Shown here piece by piece: positions 1 through 7,958 of a stretch of DNA of 42,750 nucleotides. The notes beneath the pieces were generated by a model that was not told the DNA's origin, did no database searches, and worked only from the letters and a program-made list of their open reading frames with translations. A program made the position numbers and the translations under genes. Location: NCBI GenBank assembly GCA_944392155.1, contig CALXVR010000013.1, positions 1 to 42,750 on the forward strand, read 5' to 3'. Origin of the DNA: an uncultured Alphaproteobacteria bacterium (lineage in GTDB: Bacteria > Pseudomonadota > Alphaproteobacteria > RF32 > CAG-239). Each line of letters begins with the position of its first letter. The first letter of the stretch is position 1.

Positions 1-19
1 AGTTCGCGTTTCCAGCCAC

Positions 20-46
20 AAAAAAAGCTCCGTAAAAAAACGGAGC
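20..46 (-). terminator. Terminator in the outer repeat copy
   Basis: Minus-strand hairpin with GCTCCG/CGGAGC stem and a run of seven T. It duplicates the tRNA-Arg terminator at 214-240 and follows the 19-base tRNA remnant. Confidence 0.7.
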
Positions 47-213
47 TCTTTTCGTAACTGGCGCGCCCTAGACGATTACTCTGCGCTATAGCTTGAGTTG
101 CACAGGCGCAATTTTTGCCTTCGGCAAAACCGGCGATACCCGCGTCTCGCCTATTGCTGGTAGTCAAACGTCTGTCTCAGACGTTCAAATCGTAAGTTCG
201 CGTTTCCAGCCAC

Positions 214-240
214 AAAAAAAGCTCCGTAAAAAAACGGAGC
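214..240 (-). terminator. tRNA-Arg terminator
   Basis: Stem GCTCCG (221-226) with CGGAGC (235-240), followed on the minus strand by seven T. It lies just past the CCA end of the tRNA. Confidence 0.85.
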
Positions 241-252
241 TCTTTTCGTAAC

Positions 253-329
253 TGGCGCGCCCTAGACGATTCGAACGTCTGACCCACAGCTTAGAAGGCT
301 GTTGCTCTATCCAGCTGAGCTAAGGGCGC
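253..329 (-). tRNA. tRNA-Arg (anticodon TCT)
   Basis: On the minus strand a 77-base cloverleaf can be drawn: acceptor GCGCCCT/AGGGCGC, D arm AGCTCAGCTGGATAGAGC, anticodon loop CTTCTAA (TCT), T loop TTCGAAT, discriminator G and encoded CCA (253-255). It decodes AGA/AGG. A strong promoter lies upstream at 355-383 and a terminator downstream. Its last 19 bases are duplicated 194 bases away. Confidence 0.97.
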
Positions 330-354
330 ATGGATAACTTAAAATCTGAGACGG

Positions 355-383
355 AATATAAACTTATCCGCTCTTTAAGTCAA
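355..383 (-). promoter_or_regulatory. tRNA-Arg promoter
   Basis: Minus strand TTGACT (378-383), 17-base spacer, TATATT (355-360). The -35 is preceded by GC, giving the GCTTGAC block also seen upstream of tRNA-Ile and tRNA-Ser. Confidence 0.8.
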
Positions 384-406
384 GCGTAAAAATTTGGATA
401 TTATTT

Positions 407-670
407 TTAATTTTTTTGATATTTAAAAATCATATATAAAACAATACCACCAAAGATTATTCCGATAAAATTAAAGAGAACCATTTGTATTGAACGCAGA
501 TAAATTCCGTAAACAAGCCAACATCCAAGACCTAGGTTATATATGATGTAACTTGCTTTTGATAAATTTTGAACTTGTTTGCTTCTTATGGTCTTTAGCG
601 TTTGGGGGAGAAAACATACGGCAGTGCAAATTCATGCCAAATATCCTAAAATTTCAGCTCCGATATTCAT
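407..670 (-). pseudogene. SemiSWEET-type (MtN3/PQ-loop) sugar transporter, in-frame stop
   Basis: From ATG at 670 the minus strand reads MNIGAEILGYLA, a TGA at 632-634, then ICTAVCFLPQTLKTIRSK and on to a TAA at 407-409, about 86 residues. The PQ motif after helix 1, the basic K-x-R-SK loop, the CWLVYGIYL helix and a final hydrophobic helix match SemiSWEETs, small three-helix transporters that work as dimers. The only defect seen is the stop at codon 13. TGA is a normal stop in several genes here, so this is probably a nonsense mutation or a sequence error. It starts 14 bases past queH and looks like the last gene of trxB-queH-semiSWEET. Confidence 0.8.
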
Positions 671-683
671 AATTGATTCCTTT

Positions 684-1220
684 TTACCTCGGTTTGCAAC
701 CACAGTAATTTTGTGAATATAAATTAAGCTCTTTTATCAGCTTTTCTCTCAAATCCTGCATGCCGTGTTTGCGCCCCTCAATATGTACATATTCAACATT
801 TGTTTCTTTGGAAGCTTTATCAGCAGCCTCGTTAACTTGTTCCAGATTTTTGTATCTGGAAACGCCTAAAACCGAGGCAACGGCGTCAAAACCATTGGCT
901 TTGGCATATTCCATTACTCTTTTGAGCCGCAAATGAAAACAGACAGAGCATCTTTTGCCTCTTTCAGGCTCATTTTCTAAGCCTTGAGTGGCCTCACACC
1001 AAAGGTCGTTATCATATTCCAGCTCAATAAAGGGAATATGATAAAGCTCACAAACGCGTTTGTTTTCTTCCAGACGTTTTGTATATTCCGCTAAAGGGCG
1101 GATGTTGGGGTTATAAAAAGCTACTGTCAGGTTGAGCCCTGTTTCTGCAGCTTTGGCTATGACAGCGCAAGAGCAGGGGGCGCAACATGACAGTAGCAAT
1201 ATTTTTTTGTTTTCCGACAT
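684..1220 (-). CDS. queH: Epoxyqueuosine reductase QueH (DUF208)
   Basis: 178 residues. QueH carries out the last step of queuosine synthesis in tRNA, reducing epoxyqueuosine, and is a non-orthologous replacement for the cobalamin enzyme QueG. The family's cysteine sets are visible: CCAPC at 12-16, CSVC at 91-94 and a terminal CGC at 173-175, expected to hold an iron-sulfur cluster and a second iron. The start is one base after the trxB stop, so the two are co-transcribed. Thioredoxin reductase as a neighbour may relate to redox supply, but that is inference. Confidence 0.93.
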   Translation of the reverse strand: MSENKKILLLSCCAPCSCAVIAKAAETGLNLTVAFYNPNIRPLAEYTKRLEENKRVCELYHIPFIELEYDNDLWCEATQGLENEPERGKRCSVCFHLRLKRVMEYAKANGFDAVASVLGVSRYKNLEQVNEAADKASKETNVEYVHIEGRKHGMQDLREKLIKELNLYSQNYCGCKPR

Positions 1221-1221
1221 C

Positions 1222-2175
1222 TTATCTTTTAGAAACTTCTAGTTCGTTAAGATATTTTTCGGCTTCCAGGGCAGCAATACAGCCGCTACCTGCCGCAATA
1301 ATAGCCTGACGATGATGCGGATCTTTGATGTCTCCGGCAGCAAAAACGCCTTTAACGCTGGTTTCGCAACTATCCGGTTGGGTGGCAATATAACCTTCTT
1401 CATCTAATTTAAGATGACCTTTGACCAAATCTGTGTTTGGATGATGCCCGATGGCAATGAAGACGCCGTCAACGGCTAAGTCAGAAATATTATCCGTTTT
1501 AACATTTTTGAGTTTCAGTCCGGTAACGCCAAGCGGTGTATCCGTGCCGACAACTTCTGCGACGACGCTATTCCAAGCTACATTGATTTTTGGATTTTGT
1601 TTAACGCGTTCTTGCATGGTTTTATCTGCTCTGAATTCATCACGACGATGAATAATCGTTACGCTTTTGGCAAAGTTGGTCAGATATAAAGCCTCTTCCA
1701 AAGCCGTATTGCCTCCGCCGACAACCGCAACATTACGGTTGCGATAAAAGAAACCGTCGCAGGTGGCACAAGCTGAAACACCGAAACCTCTGAACTTGGT
1801 TTCACTGGGGATTCCTAACCAACGTGCGGAAGCGCCTGTGGCAATAATTAAAGAATCGCTCACAAAAGAATTGGCATTTTCTGAAGAACAAACAAAAGGA
1901 CGATGATCAAAGTCGATTTCCGTAATCGTATCATCAATAATTTGAACACCCAAGTTTTGAGCTTGTTCGCGCATACGCTGCATTAACTCGCCGCCCTGAA
2001 TCGGGGTCGGAAAACCCGGAAAATTTTCAACCTCTGTGGTAATGGTTAATTGTCCGCCGACTTGAGTTCCTGAAACCAAAATCGGTTTTAAACCGGCACG
2101 AGCCGCATAAATTCCGGCAGTGTAACCGGCAGGTCCTGAGCCGATGATGAGTATTTTTGATTTATATTCAGCCAT
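1222..2175 (-). CDS. trxB: Thioredoxin reductase
   Basis: 317 residues, close to the usual length of about 320. This flavoprotein passes electrons from NADPH to thioredoxin in the cytoplasm. The FAD-binding GSGPAG is at 12-17, the redox pair CATC at 136-139, the NADPH-binding VVGGGNTALE at 151-160, and a late FAAGD motif contacts the flavin. The start has an ACGGAG ribosome site. It is first in an operon with queH and the broken SemiSWEET gene. Confidence 0.97.
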   Translation of the reverse strand: MAEYKSKILIIGSGPAGYTAGIYAARAGLKPILVSGTQVGGQLTITTEVENFPGFPTPIQGGELMQRMREQAQNLGVQIIDDTITEIDFDHRPFVCSSENANSFVSDSLIIATGASARWLGIPSETKFRGFGVSACATCDGFFYRNRNVAVVGGGNTALEEALYLTNFAKSVTIIHRRDEFRADKTMQERVKQNPKINVAWNSVVAEVVGTDTPLGVTGLKLKNVKTDNISDLAVDGVFIAIGHHPNTDLVKGHLKLDEEGYIATQPDSCETSVKGVFAAGDIKDPHHRQAIIAAGSGCIAALEAEKYLNELEVSKR

Positions 2176-2207
2176 TTTTTTATATTCTCCGTTATTTAAT
2201 TTTCCTT

Positions 2208-2235
2208 ACTATAAAACCGATATTTTTATTTTCAA
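2208..2235 (-). promoter_or_regulatory. Putative trxB promoter
   Basis: Minus strand TTGAAA (2230-2235), 16-base spacer, TATAGT (2208-2213), about 33 bases before the trxB start. Confidence 0.45.
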
Positions 2236-2276
2236 GAACTTCTGAAACTTGCTCTGATAAGTTATTAATTTTAAAG

Positions 2277-2302
2277 AAAAAGCCGACAATTGTCGGCTTT
2301 TT
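2277..2302 (-). terminator. greA terminator
   Basis: Perfect 18-base palindrome AGCCGACAATTGTCGGCT (2281-2298) flanked by A and T runs, just after the greA stop. The symmetry allows it to work on both strands. Confidence 0.85.
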
Positions 2303-2316
2303 CCCGTAAAACTGAC

Positions 2317-2790
2317 TTATTTATAAACAACGTCCAAAATTTCAAAGGATTTTTTGCCTCCCGGAGCGACATATTCGGCAACATCACCGACTTCCTTGCC
2401 AATCAGGGCCTTTGCTAAAGGTGAAGAGAGCGAGATTTTGTTCTGTTCAATATTAGCTTCATAGTCACCGACGATTTGGTAAGATTTTTCAGCGTCCGTA
2501 TCCTCATCAACAACGACAACGGTTGCGCCAAAACGAATGACGCTGCCTTTGTTTTGAGAGGGATCAATAACCTGAGCACGGCTGATAACAGCTTCCAACT
2601 CTTGAATACGGCCTTCAATGAAGCTTTGTTTTTCTTTAGCTGCGGAATATTCGGCATTTTCGGACAAATCACCGTGGGAACGAGCTTCCGCAATGGCGGC
2701 AATGATATTCGGGCGGTCAACGCCTTTGAGGTGCTTTAATTCAGCTTCCAGAGCCGTAAAACCATCTTTTGTCAAAGGAAATTTATCCAT
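2317..2790 (-). CDS. greA: Transcription elongation factor GreA
   Basis: 157 residues (E. coli 158). GreA enters the secondary channel of RNA polymerase and stimulates cleavage of backtracked RNA. The N-terminal coiled coil contains DLSENAEYSAAKEKQSFIEG with its acidic tip, and the C-terminal FKBP-like domain ends in SPLAKALIGKEVGD. The open frame continues upstream, but ATG at 2790 follows a GGAG site and gives the conserved MDKFPLTKDG start. A terminator-like hairpin sits in its leader. Confidence 0.95.
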   Translation of the reverse strand: MDKFPLTKDGFTALEAELKHLKGVDRPNIIAAIAEARSHGDLSENAEYSAAKEKQSFIEGRIQELEAVISRAQVIDPSQNKGSVIRFGATVVVVDEDTDAEKSYQIVGDYEANIEQNKISLSSPLAKALIGKEVGDVAEYVAPGGKKSFEILDVVYK

Positions 2791-2813
2791 TTTTATTACT
2801 CCTTCATTATTCC

Positions 2814-2853
2814 AAAAAAAACAATGCAGCCTGCCAAAGATTTGGCAGAGCGG
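2814..2853 (-). promoter_or_regulatory. Terminator-like hairpin in the greA leader
   Basis: Minus strand: CTGCCAA/TTGGCAG stem (2831-2848), partly extended by flanking G/C bases, then after a few bases a run of eight T (2814-2821) just upstream of greA. It looks like an intrinsic terminator or attenuator. E. coli greA has a comparable leader that ends early to give the GraL RNAs. Any matching function here is inference. Confidence 0.55.
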
Positions 2854-3016
2854 CATTTTAAAAAAGTTAGAAAAATCAAGCTGCGATAAACTTTGATTTA
2901 TCACAGCCGTCTTTTGTGTTAATTTCTTGTAATATAACACGGAATTAAAATACTGCAAGCTTTTTTATTTTTTGCTCGGATAGATTGTATAAAGTTCTGT
3001 ACAAAAGTTTGAGGAA

Positions 3017-3025
3017 TGGTATAAC
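3017..3025 (+). promoter_or_regulatory. Putative extended -10 promoter of the DUF3015 gene
   Basis: TGGTATAAC fits an extended -10 (TGnTATAAT, one mismatch). TGTACA 16 bases upstream is a weak -35. The position is about 40 bases before the start. Confidence 0.4.
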
Positions 3026-3063
3026 TAAAAAGCTAAATGCTTTGATTTTAAAGGAGAAAAACA

Positions 3064-3520
3064 GTGAAAAAAACTTTATCTTGCTTCTGCTTTGGCCGTA
3101 GCCATGGCTTTTTCTTCCAACGCAATGGCTGTTGACAGTACAGGTTGCGGTTTGGGTTCTATGGCTTGGAGAGGACAAAGCGGTGTTGTTCCTCAGATTT
3201 TGGCTGTTACGACAAATGCTTCTTTCGGAAACCAGACTTTCGGTATTTCTTCAGGAACATCCGGTTGTGATCAAAACGGCAGAATTACAGGTGGAACACA
3301 ACGTATGGTTTTGAACTTCTTGGAAAATAATATGGAACAATATGCTCTGGATGCATCCAGAGGCGAGGGTGAGACTTTGGATACTTTAGCCGGTATTATG
3401 GAAGTTGATAAAAATGTGTTGGCAACAAAAGTTCATGATAATTTTGCTCTCATTTTCCCGCATGATGATGTAGATGCCGTTGAAGTTACTTTGAATCTCT
3501 TTAAAGTAATGAACGCTTAG
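3064..3520 (+). CDS. DUF3015 secreted protein, frameshift in signal peptide
   Basis: The mature part matches DUF3015: GCGLGSMAW, then QILAVTTNASFGNQTFGIS and a paired SGTSGC cysteine. An AAAGGAG ribosome site precedes GTG at 3064, but that frame meets TGA within 25 codons. The conserved frame reads KKLYLASALAVAMAF...AMA, an ideal signal peptide, once one A of the A7 run at 3067-3073 is skipped. The only in-frame start (TTG 3092) would cut the signal peptide in half. So the gene has a +1-base error, is broken, or relies on slippage at the A run. Function unknown; exported. It sits directly before the DUF4105 gene with a terminator between. Confidence 0.7.
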
Positions 3521-3534
3521 TTGATTTCTTATGA

Positions 3535-3566
3535 GCCGCTCAGACGTTAGAATGGGCGGCTTTTTT
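3535..3566 (+). terminator. Terminator after the DUF3015 gene
   Basis: Stem GCCGCTCA (3535-3542) with TGGGCGGC (3553-3560), then six T. Confidence 0.8.
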
Positions 3567-3583
3567 ATATCTGTCTGAATGTT

Positions 3584-5395
3584 ATGAAAAAATTTTTTGC
3601 GGTTTTGATGTTTGTCGGGTTATGGTCTATGCCGGTTGCCGCCGGTGTGGAGGATAATCCGCAATGGTTGGCTCTCGGGCATTATCGACCGCAGTTGTTC
3701 GGTGGTGTTGAGAGCACGATTGATACACCGAATTTTTTCTTGGCAGAAGACGGAAAAGTTAATCCTAAGTCTGAACTTGAGGCGACAATAGCTTTATTTG
3801 AGGAAAATAAGGATGTTGATAGAATCTGTATTTTTCCGGCGCGTTATAAATTTTTAAAAGCTCAGGGTTTGGTTGCGCAAGATTTTCCGAAATGTGAGGA
3901 ATTTGAAGAATTTAAGAAAGATTTGCATCCTGCAGGAGTTACGCTCCTTTTTACGGATGCTTATATGAATAATCCGTCTTCTTTATTTGGGCATACATTA
4001 ATCAGAATTGATACGTCGCGCAAGGGAACACAACTTTTGGCGCATGGTGTGAACTATGGGGCTTTTACGGCAGGGCAGGAAAACGCCGCTCTTTTTGCAA
4101 TTTTGGGCTTAACCGGCGGTTTTTACGGTGGTTTTACGGTCAAACCTTATTATGACATTATTAATACTTATAATAATATTGAGAATCGTGATATTTGGGA
4201 ATATAGCCTTGATTTAACCCCCGAAGAGTTGGATATGTTTGTGGCACATTTGTGGGAAGTTGGGCAAACACAGACAAGGTATTTCTTTTTTACGGAAAAT
4301 TGTTCTTATATGCTGATGGAGATTTTGGATGCCGTGCGTCCTTCTTTGAAGTTGGCTGATGATTTTCCGGTGCAGGCAATTCCGTTGGATACAATCAAAG
4401 CTGTGAAAAGTCGCAAAGGCTTGGTTAAAAGTGTTAATTATCGTCCGTCCAGACAGTCTAAAATTCGTTATAGATTTAAGCAGATGAATGATAAGCAAAA
4501 AGATGCTTTCTATGCAGCAGTATTAGAGCAGAATTGGGCATTGGAGGGTTTGGAAGATGATGAAAAAGCTGATGTTTTGGAAACGGCTTATCAGTATGTG
4601 CAATATCAGTATATTGCTAAGGATTTGGAACTTAAAGAATATCGCAAGCGTAGCTTTAAGAGCCTTAAAGCCAGAAGCAAAATTGATGATATACCGCATT
4701 TTGCCGAGCATGATGAAGGCAAACCGCCGCATGAGGGACATGATTCCATGCGAATGGTTTTAGGGGTAGGTAATCGGAACGGCGAAGCTTTTCAGGAGGT
4801 TCAGTATCGTCCGGCTTATCATTCCTTAACCGATGATAATTTCGGCTTTTTACGCGGGGCGGAGATTAACTTCTTAAATACGACTTTACGCCACTATGAC
4901 AACCAAAACAAAACCGTGTTGCAAAAGTTGGATTTGGTTGGGATAAAATCTCTTTCACCCGCAGATTTAATGTTTTTGCCGACTTCTTATACCATTATGG
5001 CGGATATTGAACGTGTCTATAATCCTGAAACGGAAAAAGAGGGGTATGCTTTTAATTTTAAAGTGGGTGGCGGTTTTACTTATGCCTTGAGTGATAATAT
5101 TTGGATATATTCCATGAATAGCTTATATGCCAGTTATGGCGGATTTTTGCCGCATAATCAGTGGGGCGGAATCGGTGTTGCAGGCGGAATTTATGCTGAT
5201 TTTGGAAAATGGCGGCTCTTGGCAGAGGCGGAAAAGGTTTTTGCAACTTCGCACTTTGCGGAGAGTATGAAATATTCGGCCGAAGCGGCCTTAACCCTGA
5301 CCAAAAACAGTGCTTTGGCTCTGAACTATAAATATCAGGTCAATTACGGGCATAATATTGATGAATTTATGACTTCTTTGCGGTTTTATTTTTAA
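3584..5395 (+). CDS. DUF4105 / Lnb N-terminal domain envelope protein
   Basis: 603 residues with a signal peptide (1-20, cleaved near VAAG). FTDAYMNNPSSLFGHTLIRI (123-142) and FFTENCSYMLMEILD with Cys240 are hallmarks of the DUF4105 family (PF13387), which includes the periplasmic domain of the Enterococcus lipoprotein acyltransferase Lnb. His137 and Cys240 are candidate catalytic residues. The C-terminal part from about 390 ends in alternating aromatic strands finishing in RFYF, which looks like an outer-membrane beta structure. Substrate unknown; a role on lipoproteins or cell-wall material is inference. It follows the DUF3015 gene, a pairing I recall from other proteobacteria. Confidence 0.8.
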   Translation: MKKFFAVLMFVGLWSMPVAAGVEDNPQWLALGHYRPQLFGGVESTIDTPNFFLAEDGKVNPKSELEATIALFEENKDVDRICIFPARYKFLKAQGLVAQDFPKCEEFEEFKKDLHPAGVTLLFTDAYMNNPSSLFGHTLIRIDTSRKGTQLLAHGVNYGAFTAGQENAALFAILGLTGGFYGGFTVKPYYDIINTYNNIENRDIWEYSLDLTPEELDMFVAHLWEVGQTQTRYFFFTENCSYMLMEILDAVRPSLKLADDFPVQAIPLDTIKAVKSRKGLVKSVNYRPSRQSKIRYRFKQMNDKQKDAFYAAVLEQNWALEGLEDDEKADVLETAYQYVQYQYIAKDLELKEYRKRSFKSLKARSKIDDIPHFAEHDEGKPPHEGHDSMRMVLGVGNRNGEAFQEVQYRPAYHSLTDDNFGFLRGAEINFLNTTLRHYDNQNKTVLQKLDLVGIKSLSPADLMFLPTSYTIMADIERVYNPETEKEGYAFNFKVGGGFTYALSDNIWIYSMNSLYASYGGFLPHNQWGGIGVAGGIYADFGKWRLLAEAEKVFATSHFAESMKYSAEAALTLTKNSALALNYKYQVNYGHNIDEFMTSLRFYF

Positions 5396-5471
5396 CGCGT
5401 AAAATGCTGTTGATTTTTTGGCTCTAAGCTATTATCCTCAGGGCAATCGTAAATTTTTTTGGAGAAAATAA

Positions 5472-5924
5472 ATGTTGAGAGAAGACTTACAAAAAGCTTT
5501 GAAAGAATCTATGCTGAACAAAGATATGGATACGGTCAGCGCCGTTCGTTTGATTATTGCCGGTATGAAGGAAAAAGATGTTGATGCTCGCGGCAAAGGT
5601 TTGAAAGAGGCAAGCGAGGCTGATTTGTTGTCTATGATGCAAGGTATGATTAAGCAACGTAATGATTCAATCAAAATGTATGTTGAGGGTAACCGCGAAG
5701 ATTTGGCGGCTAAAGAGCGTAAGGAAATCAGCGTTATTGAGCGCTTTTTGCCCAAACAAATGAGTGATGCAGAGATTGAAACAGCAATTAAAGCAATTAT
5801 TGCCGAAACAGGTGCCGCTTCCATGAAGGATATGGGTAAAGTTATGGGGGCTTTGAAGGCTAAATATGCAGGTCAGCTTGATTTCGGTAAAGCCAGCGGA
5901 ATGATTAAGAACTTCTTGAACTGA
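5472..5924 (+). CDS. yqeY: YqeY / GatB-YqeY domain protein
   Basis: 150 residues, the usual length. YqeY resembles the tRNA-binding tail of the amidotransferase subunit GatB; its job as a free protein is unclear. MLREDLQKALKESMLNKD at the start, VIERFLPKQMSDAEIE in the middle and MGKVMGALKAKYAGQLDFGK near the end are typical. A TGGAGAA ribosome site precedes the ATG. The TGA stop is 17 bases before dnaG, and yqeY-dnaG-rpoD is a common alphaproteobacterial order. Confidence 0.92.
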   Translation: MLREDLQKALKESMLNKDMDTVSAVRLIIAGMKEKDVDARGKGLKEASEADLLSMMQGMIKQRNDSIKMYVEGNREDLAAKERKEISVIERFLPKQMSDAEIETAIKAIIAETGAASMKDMGKVMGALKAKYAGQLDFGKASGMIKNFLN

Positions 5925-5940
5925 GGTCTTGTTGTCTTAA

Positions 5941-7764
5941 ATGGCTTCGGCGGATTTGCAAAAATTTTTGGATGAGTTGCGTGCCAGAATTTCCATTGTA
6001 GATGTGGTTGGCGCGAAGGTTAAGCTTGTCCGAAAAGGTCGAGAATATCAGGCTTGTTGTCCGTTTCACAATGAAAAAACGCCGTCTTTTACCGTGAACG
6101 AAGCCAAGGGTTTTTATCATTGTTTTGGTTGCGGTGCGCATGGCGATATCATAAAATTTGAGATGGAGGCTAACAATCTGCCTTTTATGGATGCCGTGCG
6201 CAAGCTTGCGGACAAAGCCGGTTTGCAAGTACCTCAGATGAGCCATGAAAACAAAGAAGAGATTGAAAAAAGAGCTTCGCAATATGATATTATGGAGATG
6301 GCAACGAAGTTTTTTGAAAAATGTTTGCGTATGCCCGAAGGTGTGCGGGCTATGGATTATTTGGCAAACCGCGGTTTCGGTGATGAGATTATTACTAAGT
6401 TTAGGCTCGGCTATGCTCCCAATAACAACGGGTTGAAGGCTTTGCTCGCATCTAAGGGTATCAGCGAAGCCGAAATGCACGAGCTGGGCTTGATTGCCAT
6501 TCCTGAAGATAAAAGCCGCCGCTCGCATGATTTTTTCCGAGACCGTGTGATTATTCCGATTATGGACAAGCGGGGCAGGGTGATTGCTTTCGGCGGGCGA
6601 ATCATGGGGGACGGACAGCCTAAATATTTGAACTCGCCGGAAACACCGGTTTTTAATAAAAGGCGTGTGCTTTATAATTTGAATTATGCCAGAGATAAGG
6701 CTTTTGAGGCACGTAATATTATTATTTGCGAAGGTTATATGGATGTTATTGCCATGGATAAGTTCGGCATAGGTTATGCCGTGGCTCCTTTGGGTACAGC
6801 ATTGACAGAAGACCAAATTCAGGAGGCGTGGCGTGTTTGCCCGATGCCGACTTTGTGCTTTGACGGAGATAACGCCGGTATTCGCGCAGCCGTACGCTCG
6901 GTTGACAGAGCTTTGCCGATTTTGAAGGCAGGATATTCTACCAGATATGTGTTTTTGCCGGATAAAATGGACACTGATGAGTTCTTAAAAGCCAAAGGCA
7001 GAGACGAGTTTTTGAAAATTATCGGAGATACGGTTCCTTTGGCAGAGCTTGTTTGGCGTAAAAACATTCAGAGCAAGGATTTGTCTACGCCGGAGCAAAA
7101 AGCCCTAATTGAAAAGAACATTATGGAAGAAGTCGGCAAAATTGCCGATGAAAAAGTTCGCGGCTATTATATTCAGGATATGAAAAACCGTATCTATGAG
7201 GCTTTTGGTCGTAGTAATTGGAAAGGCCGGAAGCAAGATGACGGACATAAAAGTAAAACAGTTCAGCCTCAGCAAACAGTAAAAAAAGTTGTTGCTTCCA
7301 GACCAAAACCAAGTTTGGATGAGTTGGTTTTAAAATTTGTGTTGGCGGCTTTTGTTTATTATCCCGAGCTGGTGGCGGAATATGAAGAAAAAATGTCTTT
7401 CTTTGATTTTAATAATCAGCGTTTGCGGGCTATGTATGATCAAATGAGTGAGATTTGCTCCGAAAATGAGCAAATTACTTTTGCCGAGATGTATAAAAGT
7501 TTGGAAGAAAGAGGTTTTGCTAAGGATTTGGCAGAGTTGTGGGAGCTTAATATGTTTAAACAACAGAATCCTTATCTTCCTAAAATACGTTCCGAGATAG
7601 ATACAAAAATTATTGAAGTTCAGCTCAAGCAACTCGAAAATGAGATTAGAGAATGTTTGAGAGTTATTCAAACTTCCGAGTCGTTTCCGGAAGATGTGTA
7701 TAAGCACTATGAATCGTTAAAAAAAGAAAAAGAAGCGCTGCTTGATACACAAAATTTTAATTAA
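5941..7764 (+). CDS. dnaG: DNA primase
   Basis: 607 residues. DnaG makes RNA primers at the replication fork with the DnaB helicase. The CHC2 zinc finger is present (Cys40, His43, Cys61, Cys64), then the catalytic core with GGRIMGDGQPKYLNSPET, and the TOPRIM domain with Glu264 in CEGYMD and the Asp308-x-Asp310 pair in CFDGDNAG. The C-terminal 150 residues form the helical DnaB-binding region. The start overlaps no clear ribosome site, so translation may be coupled to yqeY just upstream. Confidence 0.97.
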   Translation: MASADLQKFLDELRARISIVDVVGAKVKLVRKGREYQACCPFHNEKTPSFTVNEAKGFYHCFGCGAHGDIIKFEMEANNLPFMDAVRKLADKAGLQVPQMSHENKEEIEKRASQYDIMEMATKFFEKCLRMPEGVRAMDYLANRGFGDEIITKFRLGYAPNNNGLKALLASKGISEAEMHELGLIAIPEDKSRRSHDFFRDRVIIPIMDKRGRVIAFGGRIMGDGQPKYLNSPETPVFNKRRVLYNLNYARDKAFEARNIIICEGYMDVIAMDKFGIGYAVAPLGTALTEDQIQEAWRVCPMPTLCFDGDNAGIRAAVRSVDRALPILKAGYSTRYVFLPDKMDTDEFLKAKGRDEFLKIIGDTVPLAELVWRKNIQSKDLSTPEQKALIEKNIMEEVGKIADEKVRGYYIQDMKNRIYEAFGRSNWKGRKQDDGHKSKTVQPQQTVKKVVASRPKPSLDELVLKFVLAAFVYYPELVAEYEEKMSFFDFNNQRLRAMYDQMSEICSENEQITFAEMYKSLEERGFAKDLAELWELNMFKQQNPYLPKIRSEIDTKIIEVQLKQLENEIRECLRVIQTSESFPEDVYKHYESLKKEKEALLDTQNFN

Positions 7765-7846
7765 TATTATATAATATAATCGGCGGAAAACCAAACAAGA
7801 CGGCAATAAGCAGCGAATCGGCTTCTTTTTTGTGTTAAAGCAAGTG

Positions 7847-7870
7847 TTGACAAAAAGCTTTAAAATTATT
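7847..7870 (+). promoter_or_regulatory. Possible rpoD promoter
   Basis: TTGACA at 7847-7852 lies 107 bases before rpoD. The -10 is unclear (AT-rich bases near 7865-7875). I see nothing else firm in the 194-base gap between dnaG and rpoD. Confidence 0.3.
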
Positions 7871-7958
7871 AAAAAAAGTGCCAGCTAGCAGTTTTTCGGG
7901 CTTTTTTGTCTGGTTAAGGCCTGAAGTTTAAAAAAATAGAATTTTTTTAAGGAACGAC

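Larger units (their letters stand above)
1..271 (-). repeat. tRNA-Arg-linked direct repeat, 194-bp period
   Basis: Positions 1-77 and 195-271 are identical or nearly so, offset by 194 bases. Read on the minus strand each copy holds the last 19 bases of tRNA-Arg (complement of TGGCGCGCCCTAGACGATT, at 59-77 in the outer copy), then a terminator hairpin, then a short tail. The spacer (78-194) holds a second hairpin around TTTTGCCTTCGGCAAAA. The repeat may continue left of the window. The arrangement recalls the tyrT-distal repeats of E. coli. Confidence 0.9.

Noticed and set aside
59-271. tRNA-Arg 3'-end duplication as an attachment site of an integrated element
   Set aside because: Only about 120 bases separate the copies, with no integrase or cargo gene, and the repeat includes the terminator. 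Two other tRNAs show the same pattern.
632-634. TGA read as tryptophan (alternative genetic code) to rescue the SemiSWEET gene
   Set aside because: TGA ends yqeY, ccrM, the Ham1-like gene, the first M16 gene and the first gene of the 28186 pair at sensible lengths, and tryptophan is coded by TGG throughout.
5905-6816. Long minus-strand open frame opposite dnaG
   Set aside because: The DnaG zinc and TOPRIM motifs establish the plus strand as coding, and the opposite frame shows no motif or ribosome site.
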